From Humidesulfovibrio sp. (GTDB lineage Bacteria; Desulfobacterota; Desulfovibrionia; Desulfovibrionales; Desulfovibrionaceae): 34,067 nt of DNA. A program made the position numbers and the translations under genes. Positions within the stretch are counted from its first letter, which is position 1. Each line of letters opens with the position of its first letter. The notes under the pieces are model-generated. The model did not search any database. It saw only the letters and a list, made by a program, of their open reading frames with translations, and was not told where the DNA came from. Positions 24,573 to 31,872 of the stretch are shown piece by piece. The DNA is taken from the NCBI RefSeq assembly GCF_030689645.1, contig NZ_JAUYFU010000065.1, forward strand, positions 1 through 34,067, read 5' to 3'.

Positions 24573-25829
24573 ATGAAGAAGCACAAACTCGTCGCCCTCA
24601 CTCTCGCCACACTGGCCCTTAGCCTGTGGCTGGGAGTGGCCATGGCCCAGCAGGCGGCCCCATCGCCCGCCGCCCCCGTCGCCGAAGCTGGCAAGGCGGC
24701 CGACGCCGTCAAACCCGACAACGCCACCAAGCCCGCAGAAGGCGACGCCAAGAAGAGCAAGCTGGCCGCGGCCATTGAGAAGGCTCCGCGGGGCACAGAG
24801 CCGGGCATGATTGACGAGACCAAGCCCACGGGCTTCCTGGGCATCCCTGGCGCGCCCAACGTCAACCCCATCCTGGCCTTCTGCTGGGCCGTGTGGGTAG
24901 GCTGGATCTTCTCCACCGTGGGCGCCTTCGGCGGCGTCATGGCTGGCGTGGGCCACATGAGCGTCTTCGGCTTCGGCGCGTATGCCGGCGCCTTCAAGAA
25001 GACCGCGCCGGATCTTGGCAAGGTCATCACCGACTCCATCAAGGCCTCGAACCAGTTCCTGGTGGGCACCTCCGCCGCCATCAGCTCCTTCAACTATCTC
25101 AAGATGAAGCGTCTGGTGCTGCCGCTGGCCATAAGCCTGGGCCTCGGCTCGCTTATCGGCGCCTGGGCCGCCCAGGAGCTCTCCGCCGGCAAGCTCGACT
25201 TCAAGTCCTACCAGGGATACTTCGGCCTCTTCGTCCTGGTGCTTGGCTGCTGGCTCTTCTACGAAACCACCCCGGCTGGCCAGGCCAAGAAAAAGACCGC
25301 CAAGGAGGCCGCCAAGGCCTTTGAGGACTCCGTCAAAAAGCAGAAGTGCGGCGACAGCATGGAAGGCTGCGACATCGGCCTGAAGATCCAGAAGTTCAAC
25401 TTCTCCACCTGCGCCTTCACCTTCTATGGCGTGCCCTTCAAGTTCAACCCGCTGCTGCCCTTCCTGGGCGGCGTGGTGATTTCCGCTGCGGCGGCCTTCC
25501 TGGGCGTTGGCGGCGGCTTCCTGCTGGTGCCCTTCCTGACCAGCGTGACCCAGCTTCCCATGTACTTGGCCGCTGGCACCAGCGCCCTGGCCGTGCTTGT
25601 GGGCATGGTCACCAGCATCATCACCCTCATGAGCAAGGGCACCCCCATCGAGTGGAGCCTCATCGGCCTTGAGCTGGTGGGCATCACCCTCGGCTCCATC
25701 GTGGGCCCCATGACCTCCAAGTACCTGTCCGACTCGCTCATGAAGCGCATCTTCATCGTGCTCTCGCTGTACATCGGCACCGGCTACCTGCTGGCCGGCT
25801 TCTTCGGCATCAAGATTCCCGGCGTCTAA
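24573..25829 (+). CDS. TauE/SafE-family permease with long N-terminal and central extensions
   Basis: 418 residues. TauE/SafE proteins are proposed exporters of sulfite or sulfonates. An apparent cleavable signal (1-25, ending AMA) is followed by a 60-residue Ala/Pro/Lys-rich segment (26-85), then membrane helices in two sets (about 98-230 and 293-412). The second set holds the family block SAAAAFLGVGGGFLLVPFL (304-322). Between the sets is a charged insert of about 60 residues (231-292) with four cysteines at or near C259, C266 and C280. ATG 24573 has AGGAG and AAGG upstream. It follows the ferredoxin gene by 75 bases, and a strong terminator follows. The substrate is unknown; the neighbours suggest a sulfur anion. 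Confidence 0.9.
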   Translation: MKKHKLVALTLATLALSLWLGVAMAQQAAPSPAAPVAEAGKAADAVKPDNATKPAEGDAKKSKLAAAIEKAPRGTEPGMIDETKPTGFLGIPGAPNVNPILAFCWAVWVGWIFSTVGAFGGVMAGVGHMSVFGFGAYAGAFKKTAPDLGKVITDSIKASNQFLVGTSAAISSFNYLKMKRLVLPLAISLGLGSLIGAWAAQELSAGKLDFKSYQGYFGLFVLVLGCWLFYETTPAGQAKKKTAKEAAKAFEDSVKKQKCGDSMEGCDIGLKIQKFNFSTCAFTFYGVPFKFNPLLPFLGGVVISAAAAFLGVGGGFLLVPFLTSVTQLPMYLAAGTSALAVLVGMVTSIITLMSKGTPIEWSLIGLELVGITLGSIVGPMTSKYLSDSLMKRIFIVLSLYIGTGYLLAGFFGIKIPGV

Positions 25830-25850
25830 ACGCCCCTTCCGCATCCAATG

Positions 25851-25882
25851 AGGCCCCTCCCCCTTGCGGGGGAGGGGCCTTT
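25851..25882 (+). terminator. Rho-independent terminator after tauE
   Basis: GGCCCCTCCCCC (25852-25863) and GGGGGAGGGGCC (25868-25879) form a perfect 12-base-pair stem with loop TTGC, followed by TTT. It should end most transcripts of the ferredoxin-tauE operon, although the next gene on the same strand starts only 17 bases later. Confidence 0.9.
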
Positions 25883-25898
25883 GCGGCACTCTGAGCCC

Positions 25899-26423
25899 AT
25901 GACGCCATTCCAAATCCTCGACGCCCTGCTCATCACCCCTTTCCGTCTACTGCCCAACCCCGAGGCGGCCTTCCTTTTCGGCATAATCGTCCTGGCCTTG
26001 GGCAGCGCCGCCATCGGCAAAGCCGGCGCAGCACTGGTTTCCCGCGCACAGCGCACCCGCTGGAACACCGAGAGCGCGGAATCAACGAAGCGCCAGGATC
26101 TTTCCGTTCAGGCCCTGCGCCAGGGCGACAAGAAAGCCTACCAGGCCCAGAACATGCTGGCTCAGGAGGCATACACCAACACCCTGGCCCTCTCCGCCGG
26201 GCGCGCCGCCGCCCTGATCTGGCCCGCATGCGCCGTGCTGACTTGGCTTTACTGGCGTTTCGACGGGGTGCCCATGCCCTTTCTCTGGTCCGATGCAGGG
26301 CCAGCCACGTATTTCCTGCCCGCCTTCATCGCCGCCCTTTGGGGATCCTCGCGCCTCATGGGCGCAAAAAAGGCCGCGCCCCCCGCAGATGCAGGAAGCG
26401 CGACCAAAAACAGTCCATCCTAG
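25899..26423 (+). CDS. Small membrane protein, three predicted helices and a cytoplasmic coiled segment
   Basis: 174 residues, not firmly recognised. Hydrophobic helices lie at about 24-42 (AFLFGIIVLALGSAAIG), 98-116 (AAALIWPACAVLTWLYW) and 133-149. Between the first two is a charged, helical stretch (about 48-95, rich in Arg, Gln, Lys and Ala). This order (helix, coiled segment, two helices) recalls the DUF106/EMC3/TMCO1 branch of the Oxa1/YidC superfamily, but I base that on layout only. The start at ATG 25899 lacks a visible ribosome site, and the tauE terminator is just upstream, so expression may be low or depend on read-through. Its stop is three bases from the stop of the convergent response-regulator gene. 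Confidence 0.7.
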   Translation: MTPFQILDALLITPFRLLPNPEAAFLFGIIVLALGSAAIGKAGAALVSRAQRTRWNTESAESTKRQDLSVQALRQGDKKAYQAQNMLAQEAYTNTLALSAGRAAALIWPACAVLTWLYWRFDGVPMPFLWSDAGPATYFLPAFIAALWGSSRLMGAKKAAPPADAGSATKNSPS

Positions 26424-26426
26424 GGA

Positions 26427-27131
26427 CTACAGCCCCAGAGGCTCCCGGCAAGGCTCCACCAGGCGGGAAATGCCCACCATCTCGAACACCTTGCGGAAGT
26501 TGTCCGACAAGCCCTGGATGCACACGCGCTCGCCGCGCTCCCGCGAATCCATGAGAAGCCGCGTCAAAAGCGACAACCCAGCCCCGTTGGTGGAGGCGTT
26601 GTCGGCGAAGTGCAGCACGATGAGCGGCTTGCCGCACTCGCGGGCACGGGCCATGGCCCGGTCCAGAAAGGGCTCGGAGCGGGCGGTGACGCTGCCCTGG
26701 ATGCGCAGGATCGCCGCCTCGTCCGTCTCCTCCACCACAAGTTCCTCGGCCTGACTCTTGGCGATGGCGATGCGCTCCTCGGCGCGGGACAAGGCCTCGC
26801 TCAAGGCTTGGCGTTGCACGGGCTTGTTGATGAAGTCCGTCGCGTCCAGGTTCAGCGCGCGAATGGCCAGATCCATGTCCCCGTGGCCGGTGATGACAAT
26901 GACCTCCGCGTGGGGGTCGATGTCCTTGATTCGCCTGAGCACCTCGATGCCGTCCATGACGGGCATCTTGATGTCGGTGAGCACGATGCCAGGCCGTTCG
27001 CGCTCGAATGCCTCAACCCCCTCGGCCCCGTTGGCCGCGGTCAGGGTCTCGTACCCGTAGGCCGCCAGCAGCAGGCGAAACATGTTCAGGGTGGGCTGCT
27101 CGTCGTCGATGACCAGGATTTTCTTTTCCAT
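26427..27131 (-). CDS. Response regulator with REC and STAS domains
   Basis: 234 residues. Residues 1-120 are a receiver domain: D9/D10, phospho-acceptor D53 (VLTDIKMP), T81 (ITGHGD) and K103 (INKPV). Instead of a DNA-binding domain, residues about 135-234 look like a STAS domain (AILRIQGSVTARSEPFLDRA, then NASTNGAGLSLLTRLL, where Ser/Thr may be a phosphorylation site as in SpoIIAA/RsbV). Output therefore probably works by protein contact, for example with an anti-sigma factor or the phosphatase/kinase partner. GGGAG five bases before ATG 27131 selects this start over ATG 27143. It follows the kinase gene in the operon with a gap of 15 bases, and is most likely its partner. Confidence 0.9.
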   Translation of the reverse strand: MEKKILVIDDEQPTLNMFRLLLAAYGYETLTAANGAEGVEAFERERPGIVLTDIKMPVMDGIEVLRRIKDIDPHAEVIVITGHGDMDLAIRALNLDATDFINKPVQRQALSEALSRAEERIAIAKSQAEELVVEETDEAAILRIQGSVTARSEPFLDRAMARARECGKPLIVLHFADNASTNGAGLSLLTRLLMDSRERGERVCIQGLSDNFRKVFEMVGISRLVEPCREPLGL

Positions 27132-27146
27132 GAGTTCTCCCATGCC

Positions 27147-29156
27147 TTAGACCGCCTGCGGAAAGTGCAGGCTTATGGTGGCGCCCTGTCCGGGCGCGCT
27201 GTCGATGCGGATATGCCCGCCATAGTCGCGCACGATGCCGTAGGTGATGGCCAGGCCCAGGCCCATGCCTTGGCCCGTCTCCTTGGTGGTGAAGAAGGGC
27301 TCAAAAATTTTGTCGCGAACCTCAGCCGACATGCCGATGCCCGTGTCTCGCACCTCGGCCACGACTCCCCCGGCCTCTGCGCGGGTGGTTATGCGGATGC
27401 TGCGTCTGGCGCCCATGTCCGAGGGCTGGCTGGCCTCGTTAATGGCGTCGCGGGCGTTGGTGAAGAGGTTAAAGAAGACCTGCTGCAGGCGATTGTCGTG
27501 CGCCAGCACGGGCGGCAAGCCTTCGCCCAGCTCAAGGTTGAAGCGAATGTTGTCCAGCTCAAACTGGCGGCGAACGATGGTCAGCACGCTTTTGATGGGC
27601 TTGTTCACATCCACGGGCTCCTTCAGCATCTCGGCCTTGCGGCCAAAGGCCCGCAGGGTGTTGATGATCTCAGCCGCGCGGTCCACCTGGCCGCTTATCT
27701 CGCGCACCACTTGGCGGAAGGCCTCGGGCGGGGCTGTCTGGCCCTTTTCGTCCAGAATTGCCAGGAACTCGCTGCCCATCTTGATGGCGTTGAGCGGCTG
27801 ATTCAGCTCATGGGCTATGCCCGCGCTCATCTCGCCCAGGGACTTCATCTTGCCCGCCTGGATGAGTTGGGCGTCCTTCTCGATCATCTCGGTGATGTCC
27901 GTGACGGCAGTGATGATGGCGTGGCGGCCCCGATAGGAGATGGGGCAGGCGTGCACATTGACGTAGAAGGGCCGCATGCCTTTTTTATAGTGCAGCACCT
28001 TAGGATGATACAGACAGCCGGTGCCGCCCGCAGACCCCTCGAACTCTATGCCCTCGGAGGAAATGAGGCAGTCCTTGCGGTTCTCTGGGCCAAGGGCCAG
28101 GTAGCTCATGCCGATGAGCTCGTCTTTTTCGTAACCATAAAGCTCAAGAGCCCGCGGGTTCACGTCGACGATGCGGAAGTCCTCGCAATCCACCACGAAC
28201 ACCGGGTCCGGGCCGGAGTCGAAAAGCGAGCGGTACTTCTCCTCGCTCTCGCGCAGGCGGCGGCGGTACAGCTTGATGCTCCACACCATGTTGCGGAAGC
28301 TGTCGCCCATCTGCGCCACCTCGTCGCCCCCGCGCTTGCGGTAGAACACGCAGTTGCCGCAGGTGCGGTGGGCCGCAGCCAGCCTGGCGGACTGGTCGAA
28401 GTGCCAGCAGGGCATCTCCGTGTTCTCATAGGCCGGGCAGTCCATGGGCTTCCACTGCTCGTCCTCTTCCTGGAGGTCCATGGTGATGTCGAAGTTGCCG
28501 CGCGAAAGTTCGTCGGAAATGCGTGTGAGCTTGGACAGGGGCCGGGTGATATACTTGGTGATGCGGTTTGAAATGAAGAAGATGATCAGAATGATGGCCG
28601 AGATGAAGCCCAGGAAGGTCAGCCGCAGGGTGGCGATGAGGCTGTCGATATGGCTTTTTGACAGGCCCACGTGCACGGTGCCGATGCGGTACAGACCCTC
28701 CTTGATGGGCACGGCGATATCATGAATGGACTCCTGATCCACCGTGACGAGGCGCAGGCTGCGGGTCTGGCCCGGAGGCAAGGCGTTGGCCTGGCGCAAT
28801 TCCGCCGGAAAGGCGCGGGTCATGGTGTGGGCCAGCACCTCCTCGCTCTGGTCGGTGACGAAGATGTAGGAGATGAGGTGCTTGCGTTCGTGCAGCCGGG
28901 CCTCGTCAAAGATCAGGGACAAAAGCAGCGGCGAATTCTTGTCCAGCACCAGGCCGCTGCCGCGCTCGGCTATGGAGTGGGCGATGGCGCTTCCGCGCAT
29001 CTCAAGCTCAGCGGTGAGCGAGGACACCAGGATGTAGCGCGCCAGAAAGGCGATGGCCACGCTGATGAGCAACACCACGCCCAGAATGGACACGAAGATC
29101 TTGTTCTTCAGGCTCAGCCGTCCATACCGTCCCAGCGCCTTGTGCCAGAGCCTCAT
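27147..29156 (-). CDS. Membrane sensor histidine kinase with Cys-Trp motif, PAS, HisKA and HATPase domains
   Basis: 669 residues. Transmembrane helices at about 20-40 and 179-197 enclose a periplasmic sensor domain (41-178). A HAMP domain follows (198-250). It is interrupted or followed by a cysteine cluster, C240, C250, C266 and C269 (CPAYENTEMPCWH ... CGNC), like the short CW motif of many deltaproteobacterial sensors. A PAS domain covers about 305-420. H449 in AGIAHELNQPL is the phospho-acceptor. The HATPase domain at the end has QVFFNLFTNARDAI (N-box), DTGIGM and GQGMGLGLAI. ATG 29156 overlaps the stop of the binding-protein gene (ATGA), with GGGAGG seven bases upstream, so the two are coupled. 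The C-cluster could sense metal or redox state; this is inference. Confidence 0.93.
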   Translation of the reverse strand: MRLWHKALGRYGRLSLKNKIFVSILGVVLLISVAIAFLARYILVSSLTAELEMRGSAIAHSIAERGSGLVLDKNSPLLLSLIFDEARLHERKHLISYIFVTDQSEEVLAHTMTRAFPAELRQANALPPGQTRSLRLVTVDQESIHDIAVPIKEGLYRIGTVHVGLSKSHIDSLIATLRLTFLGFISAIILIIFFISNRITKYITRPLSKLTRISDELSRGNFDITMDLQEEDEQWKPMDCPAYENTEMPCWHFDQSARLAAAHRTCGNCVFYRKRGGDEVAQMGDSFRNMVWSIKLYRRRLRESEEKYRSLFDSGPDPVFVVDCEDFRIVDVNPRALELYGYEKDELIGMSYLALGPENRKDCLISSEGIEFEGSAGGTGCLYHPKVLHYKKGMRPFYVNVHACPISYRGRHAIITAVTDITEMIEKDAQLIQAGKMKSLGEMSAGIAHELNQPLNAIKMGSEFLAILDEKGQTAPPEAFRQVVREISGQVDRAAEIINTLRAFGRKAEMLKEPVDVNKPIKSVLTIVRRQFELDNIRFNLELGEGLPPVLAHDNRLQQVFFNLFTNARDAINEASQPSDMGARRSIRITTRAEAGGVVAEVRDTGIGMSAEVRDKIFEPFFTTKETGQGMGLGLAITYGIVRDYGGHIRIDSAPGQGATISLHFPQAV

Positions 29157-30442
29157 GGCGCGCCTCCCGCCCTGACGCGCATGAAGTCGGACTGCACCTC
29201 GGGCCACGACTCCACCAGGGTGAAGCGCCCGCCCTTCAGCCGAGTGAAGTACACCCGCTCCATTCCCTGATGGTTCTCCGGACCGAAGTTCACGGTCTGC
29301 CCTGGCCCCAGTTCGTAGTCGCGAACGGACTCTATGGCGGTGATGAAGCCTTCCCGGGTGAGGTTGCGCCCGGCGCGCCGGAGCCCCTCCACCAGAATAC
29401 GGGCGTTGTAGTAGCCTTCCAGGCCCACGGAGTTGGGCTTCTCGTCCGGAAAGTACTTGGCCAAAAGCTCCACGTATTCCTGGGCTCCGCCGGAGAATTT
29501 TCGTGCGTCCGCGCCCTCGGTGGGGGGCACAACCTGGGACATGACCACCACCGGGCCTGACTCAGGCCCCAGCCTGCGGGCCAGCTCCTCCGCGCCCACG
29601 AAGGACACCGTGTAAAAAATGGGCGAAAAGCCGTTGTTCTGAGCCAATTGGATGAAGCGGGCGCAGGGGTCGTAGGTGCCGATCATGACCACGGCCTCAG
29701 CGCGGGAGTCCTCAATCTTGGTCAGCCCCTCCTCCACGTCCAGGGTGCCGCGCACATACGAGCCGCGCGCCACGGGGGCGAGGTTGAACTCCTTCAGGGC
29801 CAGCTCGGTGCCGGTGAGTCCGTCGAATCCATAGGCGTCGTACTGGTAGAACACGGCGATGCGCTTGAGGCCCAGATCGTTCACAAGGTGGCGCACCGCA
29901 GCGGCGGTCTCCTGGTAGTACGAGGCGCGGATGTTGATGATGTAGCGGCTGAAAGGCTCGCGCAGGGCGTTGGCCCCGGTGAACATGCCCAGAAGCGGGA
30001 TGCGCGCGTCCTCCAGCAGGGGCAGTATCTTCACGGTGGTGGGCGTGCCCACATAGCAGAACAGGGCGAACACCTGGTCCTCGATGATCAGGCGCTGAGT
30101 GTTCGCCAGGCAACGGGGCGGATCGTAGGAGTCGTCATAGGACACCAGCTTGAGCTTGCGGCCATGCACCCCGCCCTGGTCATTGACGTGGTTCAGGTAG
30201 CACAAGGCCCCGCGCAGGGTTTGAGTGCCCAGGTAGCTGGCGTGGCCGGAAAGGGCCAAGGACGACCCAAGGGTGATGAGGTCGTCGGTGACGCCGAAGG
30301 AGCCCTGCTCCACAGCGGTCTCCAGCCCCTGGCGGCTGCAGCCAGGAGATGTCGAAAAAAAGAGAAGGGCGATGCCCAAAAAGGCTGAAACCACAGCCAA
30401 CGCGAGCCAGGTCCGTGTTCGCGAAAGCCAGATGCAGCCCAT
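29153..30442 (-). CDS. Periplasmic branched-chain-amino-acid-type binding protein (Peripla_BP_6)
   Basis: 429 residues. A hydrophobic segment (11-30) precedes C35 (STSPGC), so it may be membrane-anchored; the lipobox is poor. The remainder matches LivJ-type binding proteins: an ITLGSSLALSGHASYLG start, GGVHGRKLKLVSYDDSYDP, and PLLGMFTGANALREP in the central domain. No permease or ATPase gene of an ABC importer is near. Instead the gene overlaps the kinase gene by ATGA, so the protein probably acts as the ligand-sensing arm of the kinase, as TorT does for TorS. The ligand is unknown (amino acids, amides, or other small molecules). ATG 30442 follows GGAGGGAG. Confidence 0.9.
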   Translation of the reverse strand: MGCIWLSRTRTWLALAVVSAFLGIALLFFSTSPGCSRQGLETAVEQGSFGVTDDLITLGSSLALSGHASYLGTQTLRGALCYLNHVNDQGGVHGRKLKLVSYDDSYDPPRCLANTQRLIIEDQVFALFCYVGTPTTVKILPLLEDARIPLLGMFTGANALREPFSRYIINIRASYYQETAAAVRHLVNDLGLKRIAVFYQYDAYGFDGLTGTELALKEFNLAPVARGSYVRGTLDVEEGLTKIEDSRAEAVVMIGTYDPCARFIQLAQNNGFSPIFYTVSFVGAEELARRLGPESGPVVVMSQVVPPTEGADARKFSGGAQEYVELLAKYFPDEKPNSVGLEGYYNARILVEGLRRAGRNLTREGFITAIESVRDYELGPGQTVNFGPENHQGMERVYFTRLKGGRFTLVESWPEVQSDFMRVRAGGAP

Positions 30443-30495
30443 ATATACTCCCTCCCAGGCAGTCAGTGCGGCCCAAAGAAGCCACAGAAAATCTT

Positions 30496-30522
30496 CAGCA
30501 CCCTACGACAGTTGAGGTGCTG
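30496..30522. promoter_or_regulatory. Inverted repeat upstream of the sensory operon
   Basis: Perfect seven-base arms CAGCACC (30496-30502) and GGTGCTG (30516-30522) with 13 bases between, located 54-80 bases upstream of the binding-protein ATG (minus strand) and in the divergent region before the transposase-like gene. It may be an operator or a leader hairpin. Confidence 0.35.
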
Positions 30523-30618
30523 CTTCAATAGCAAATGCGAGTAACCGCCCCCTGACCGCCTGAGCTGTCGATGGCCTGCTACCCATGTGCTGGAACAACA
30601 AATTATCCGGCCCAAGCC

Positions 30619-30647
30619 TTGGCACCGGCACTCGGACATGCTATAGG
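30619..30647 (+). promoter_or_regulatory. Promoter of the transposase-like gene
   Basis: TTGGCA (30619-30624), exactly 17 bases, then TATAGG (30642-30647). Transcription would start near 30654, about 18 bases before ATG 30672; the ribosome site GGGAGAGGA is at 30652-30660. Moderate fit to sigma-70. Confidence 0.5.
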
Positions 30648-30671
30648 GCTTGGGAGAGGAATCACGCCGAC

Positions 30672-31550
30672 ATGCTGTATGAAGATCCCCCCATCGCGCC
30701 GCAGGCCGGTTCGGCTTCACAAAACGAGGAAGACGCCCGCAAGGAACTGCTTTCCCGGTGCTGGCCCGATGGCCGCAAATTCTGCCCGCGCTGCCGCTCC
30801 CAGGCCCCCTACCAATTGGCTGGCGGGCGGCTGCGCTGCGGAGGTTGCCGCTACACCTTTCACGACTTCACCGGGCGCTGGCTGAACGAAACCGGACTTT
30901 CGGCCCTCAAGTGGACCGCTCTGGCCCAGGCCTTCGCGGCAGAGCAAAGCACGCGCGAGGCTGCCGCCAGCGTCGGCATCTCCTACAACACGGCCTTCAA
31001 GGCCTTCACTGTGCTGCGCCTGGCCTTATTGGCCCTAGGGGCAGACGCCTCACAGCTTCTGGCCCCGGGTGCGCCGCTCCACCCTCTTCTCGACGCCAGC
31101 CACACCGAGGAACGGGACCACTTTCCCGGCACCGGGCTGCCGGTATATGGCCTGCTCAGCCGCAGCCAGCATATCTTCGTGGACCTTCTGCCAGAGCTTA
31201 CGGCAGAGAGCGTCCTGCACTTCAACCATAACTTCCACCTGCGCGTCATCCGCCACGGCAGCATTCTCATCACCGACCGCTACAAGACCTACGACGCCCT
31301 CATCCTCTGCGGCGACGAGAACCTGCCCTACCACTACCTGCTGCGCCATCCGGGCCAGATCTTCGCCGAAAGCGGCGGCTGCCCCTTCTGGGACTTCTCG
31401 CGCCCGCGGCTGCGGCAGTTCAAGGGGCTCTCGTGGCGTCGCTTCCCCCTCTACCTCAAGGAACTGGCCCTGCGCTTCAACCTGCGCGACCAGGACCTCA
31501 CGCCCACGCTCCTGGCAGCCCTCTGCGCCCCTGTGCCAAAGTTTGCGTAA
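30672..31550 (+). CDS. IS1595-like transposase relative, catalytic triad apparently broken
   Basis: 292 residues. The N-terminus has a zinc ribbon C38-x2-C41 and C56-x2-C59, as in IS1595-family transposases. A helix-turn-helix-like part follows (STREAAASVGISYNTAFKAF). The catalytic core shows D141 (LLDASHTEE) and D202 (LITDRYKTYDAL). The third acidic position, normally in GIEGFWSFAKRRL, reads GGCPFWDFSRPRL, so C237 replaces the Glu. The rest of that block (LRQFKGLSWRRFPLYLKELALRFN) is well kept. No terminal inverted repeats or target duplications were found. It has its own promoter and sits 67 bases before a short gene leading into fdhA. It may be a domesticated protein or a decayed insertion; a full, undamaged frame and lost active site favour domestication. 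The function is unknown. Confidence 0.82.
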   Translation: MLYEDPPIAPQAGSASQNEEDARKELLSRCWPDGRKFCPRCRSQAPYQLAGGRLRCGGCRYTFHDFTGRWLNETGLSALKWTALAQAFAAEQSTREAAASVGISYNTAFKAFTVLRLALLALGADASQLLAPGAPLHPLLDASHTEERDHFPGTGLPVYGLLSRSQHIFVDLLPELTAESVLHFNHNFHLRVIRHGSILITDRYKTYDALILCGDENLPYHYLLRHPGQIFAESGGCPFWDFSRPRLRQFKGLSWRRFPLYLKELALRFNLRDQDLTPTLLAALCAPVPKFA

Positions 31551-31617
31551 TCCCCCCTCACTTTGACTCCTACTCGTTTTTTGCGAATACCGTAGTCCTC
31601 ATACTGTGGAGGTTTAC

Positions 31618-31845
31618 ATGGTTTCGCATCCTCCCAAACACGACAGCAGTCCGGACCTGACGCAGCTCCCCTTCGGGGGCCTAGGCCTGGACCTGGCAGA
31701 GGTCCGGCGCAAAGTCTCCGGTCTAGTGCTCGCGCCCTTCCCCACACAGGAAGCGCCCGAGCAGGAGCCGCACTTTGACGCGCCCACCGCACTTTCCGGC
31801 TACAGCCTGCTTGTGAGGCTTTGCCGCGAAACGCTCGGCAGCTGA
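31618..31845 (+). CDS. Small uncharacterised protein upstream of formate dehydrogenase
   Basis: 75 residues; I do not recognise it. ATG 31618 follows GGAGG at 31608-31612 with ideal spacing, and an in-frame GTG at 31606 has none. The sequence (MVSHPPKHDSSPDLTQLPFGG..., ending LCRETLGS) has no signal peptide or membrane helix. The middle, LDLAEVRRKVSGLVLAPFP, may form a helix. It lies 27 bases before the formate dehydrogenase start, so it is co-transcribed with it. Possible roles include leader or accessory protein; nothing in the sequence decides. Confidence 0.65.
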   Translation: MVSHPPKHDSSPDLTQLPFGGLGLDLAEVRRKVSGLVLAPFPTQEAPEQEPHFDAPTALSGYSLLVRLCRETLGS

Positions 31846-31872
31846 AGCTAACACCCTAACCCAGGAGGCACC

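Noticed and set aside
31530-31617. Sigma-54 promoter before the 75-aa gene
   Set aside because: The nearest match (TGTGCC...TTTGCG) has GT where GG is needed and lies inside the previous gene.
30442-31618. Complete insertion sequence with terminal inverted repeats
   Set aside because: No matching ends or target duplications could be found around the transposase-like gene.
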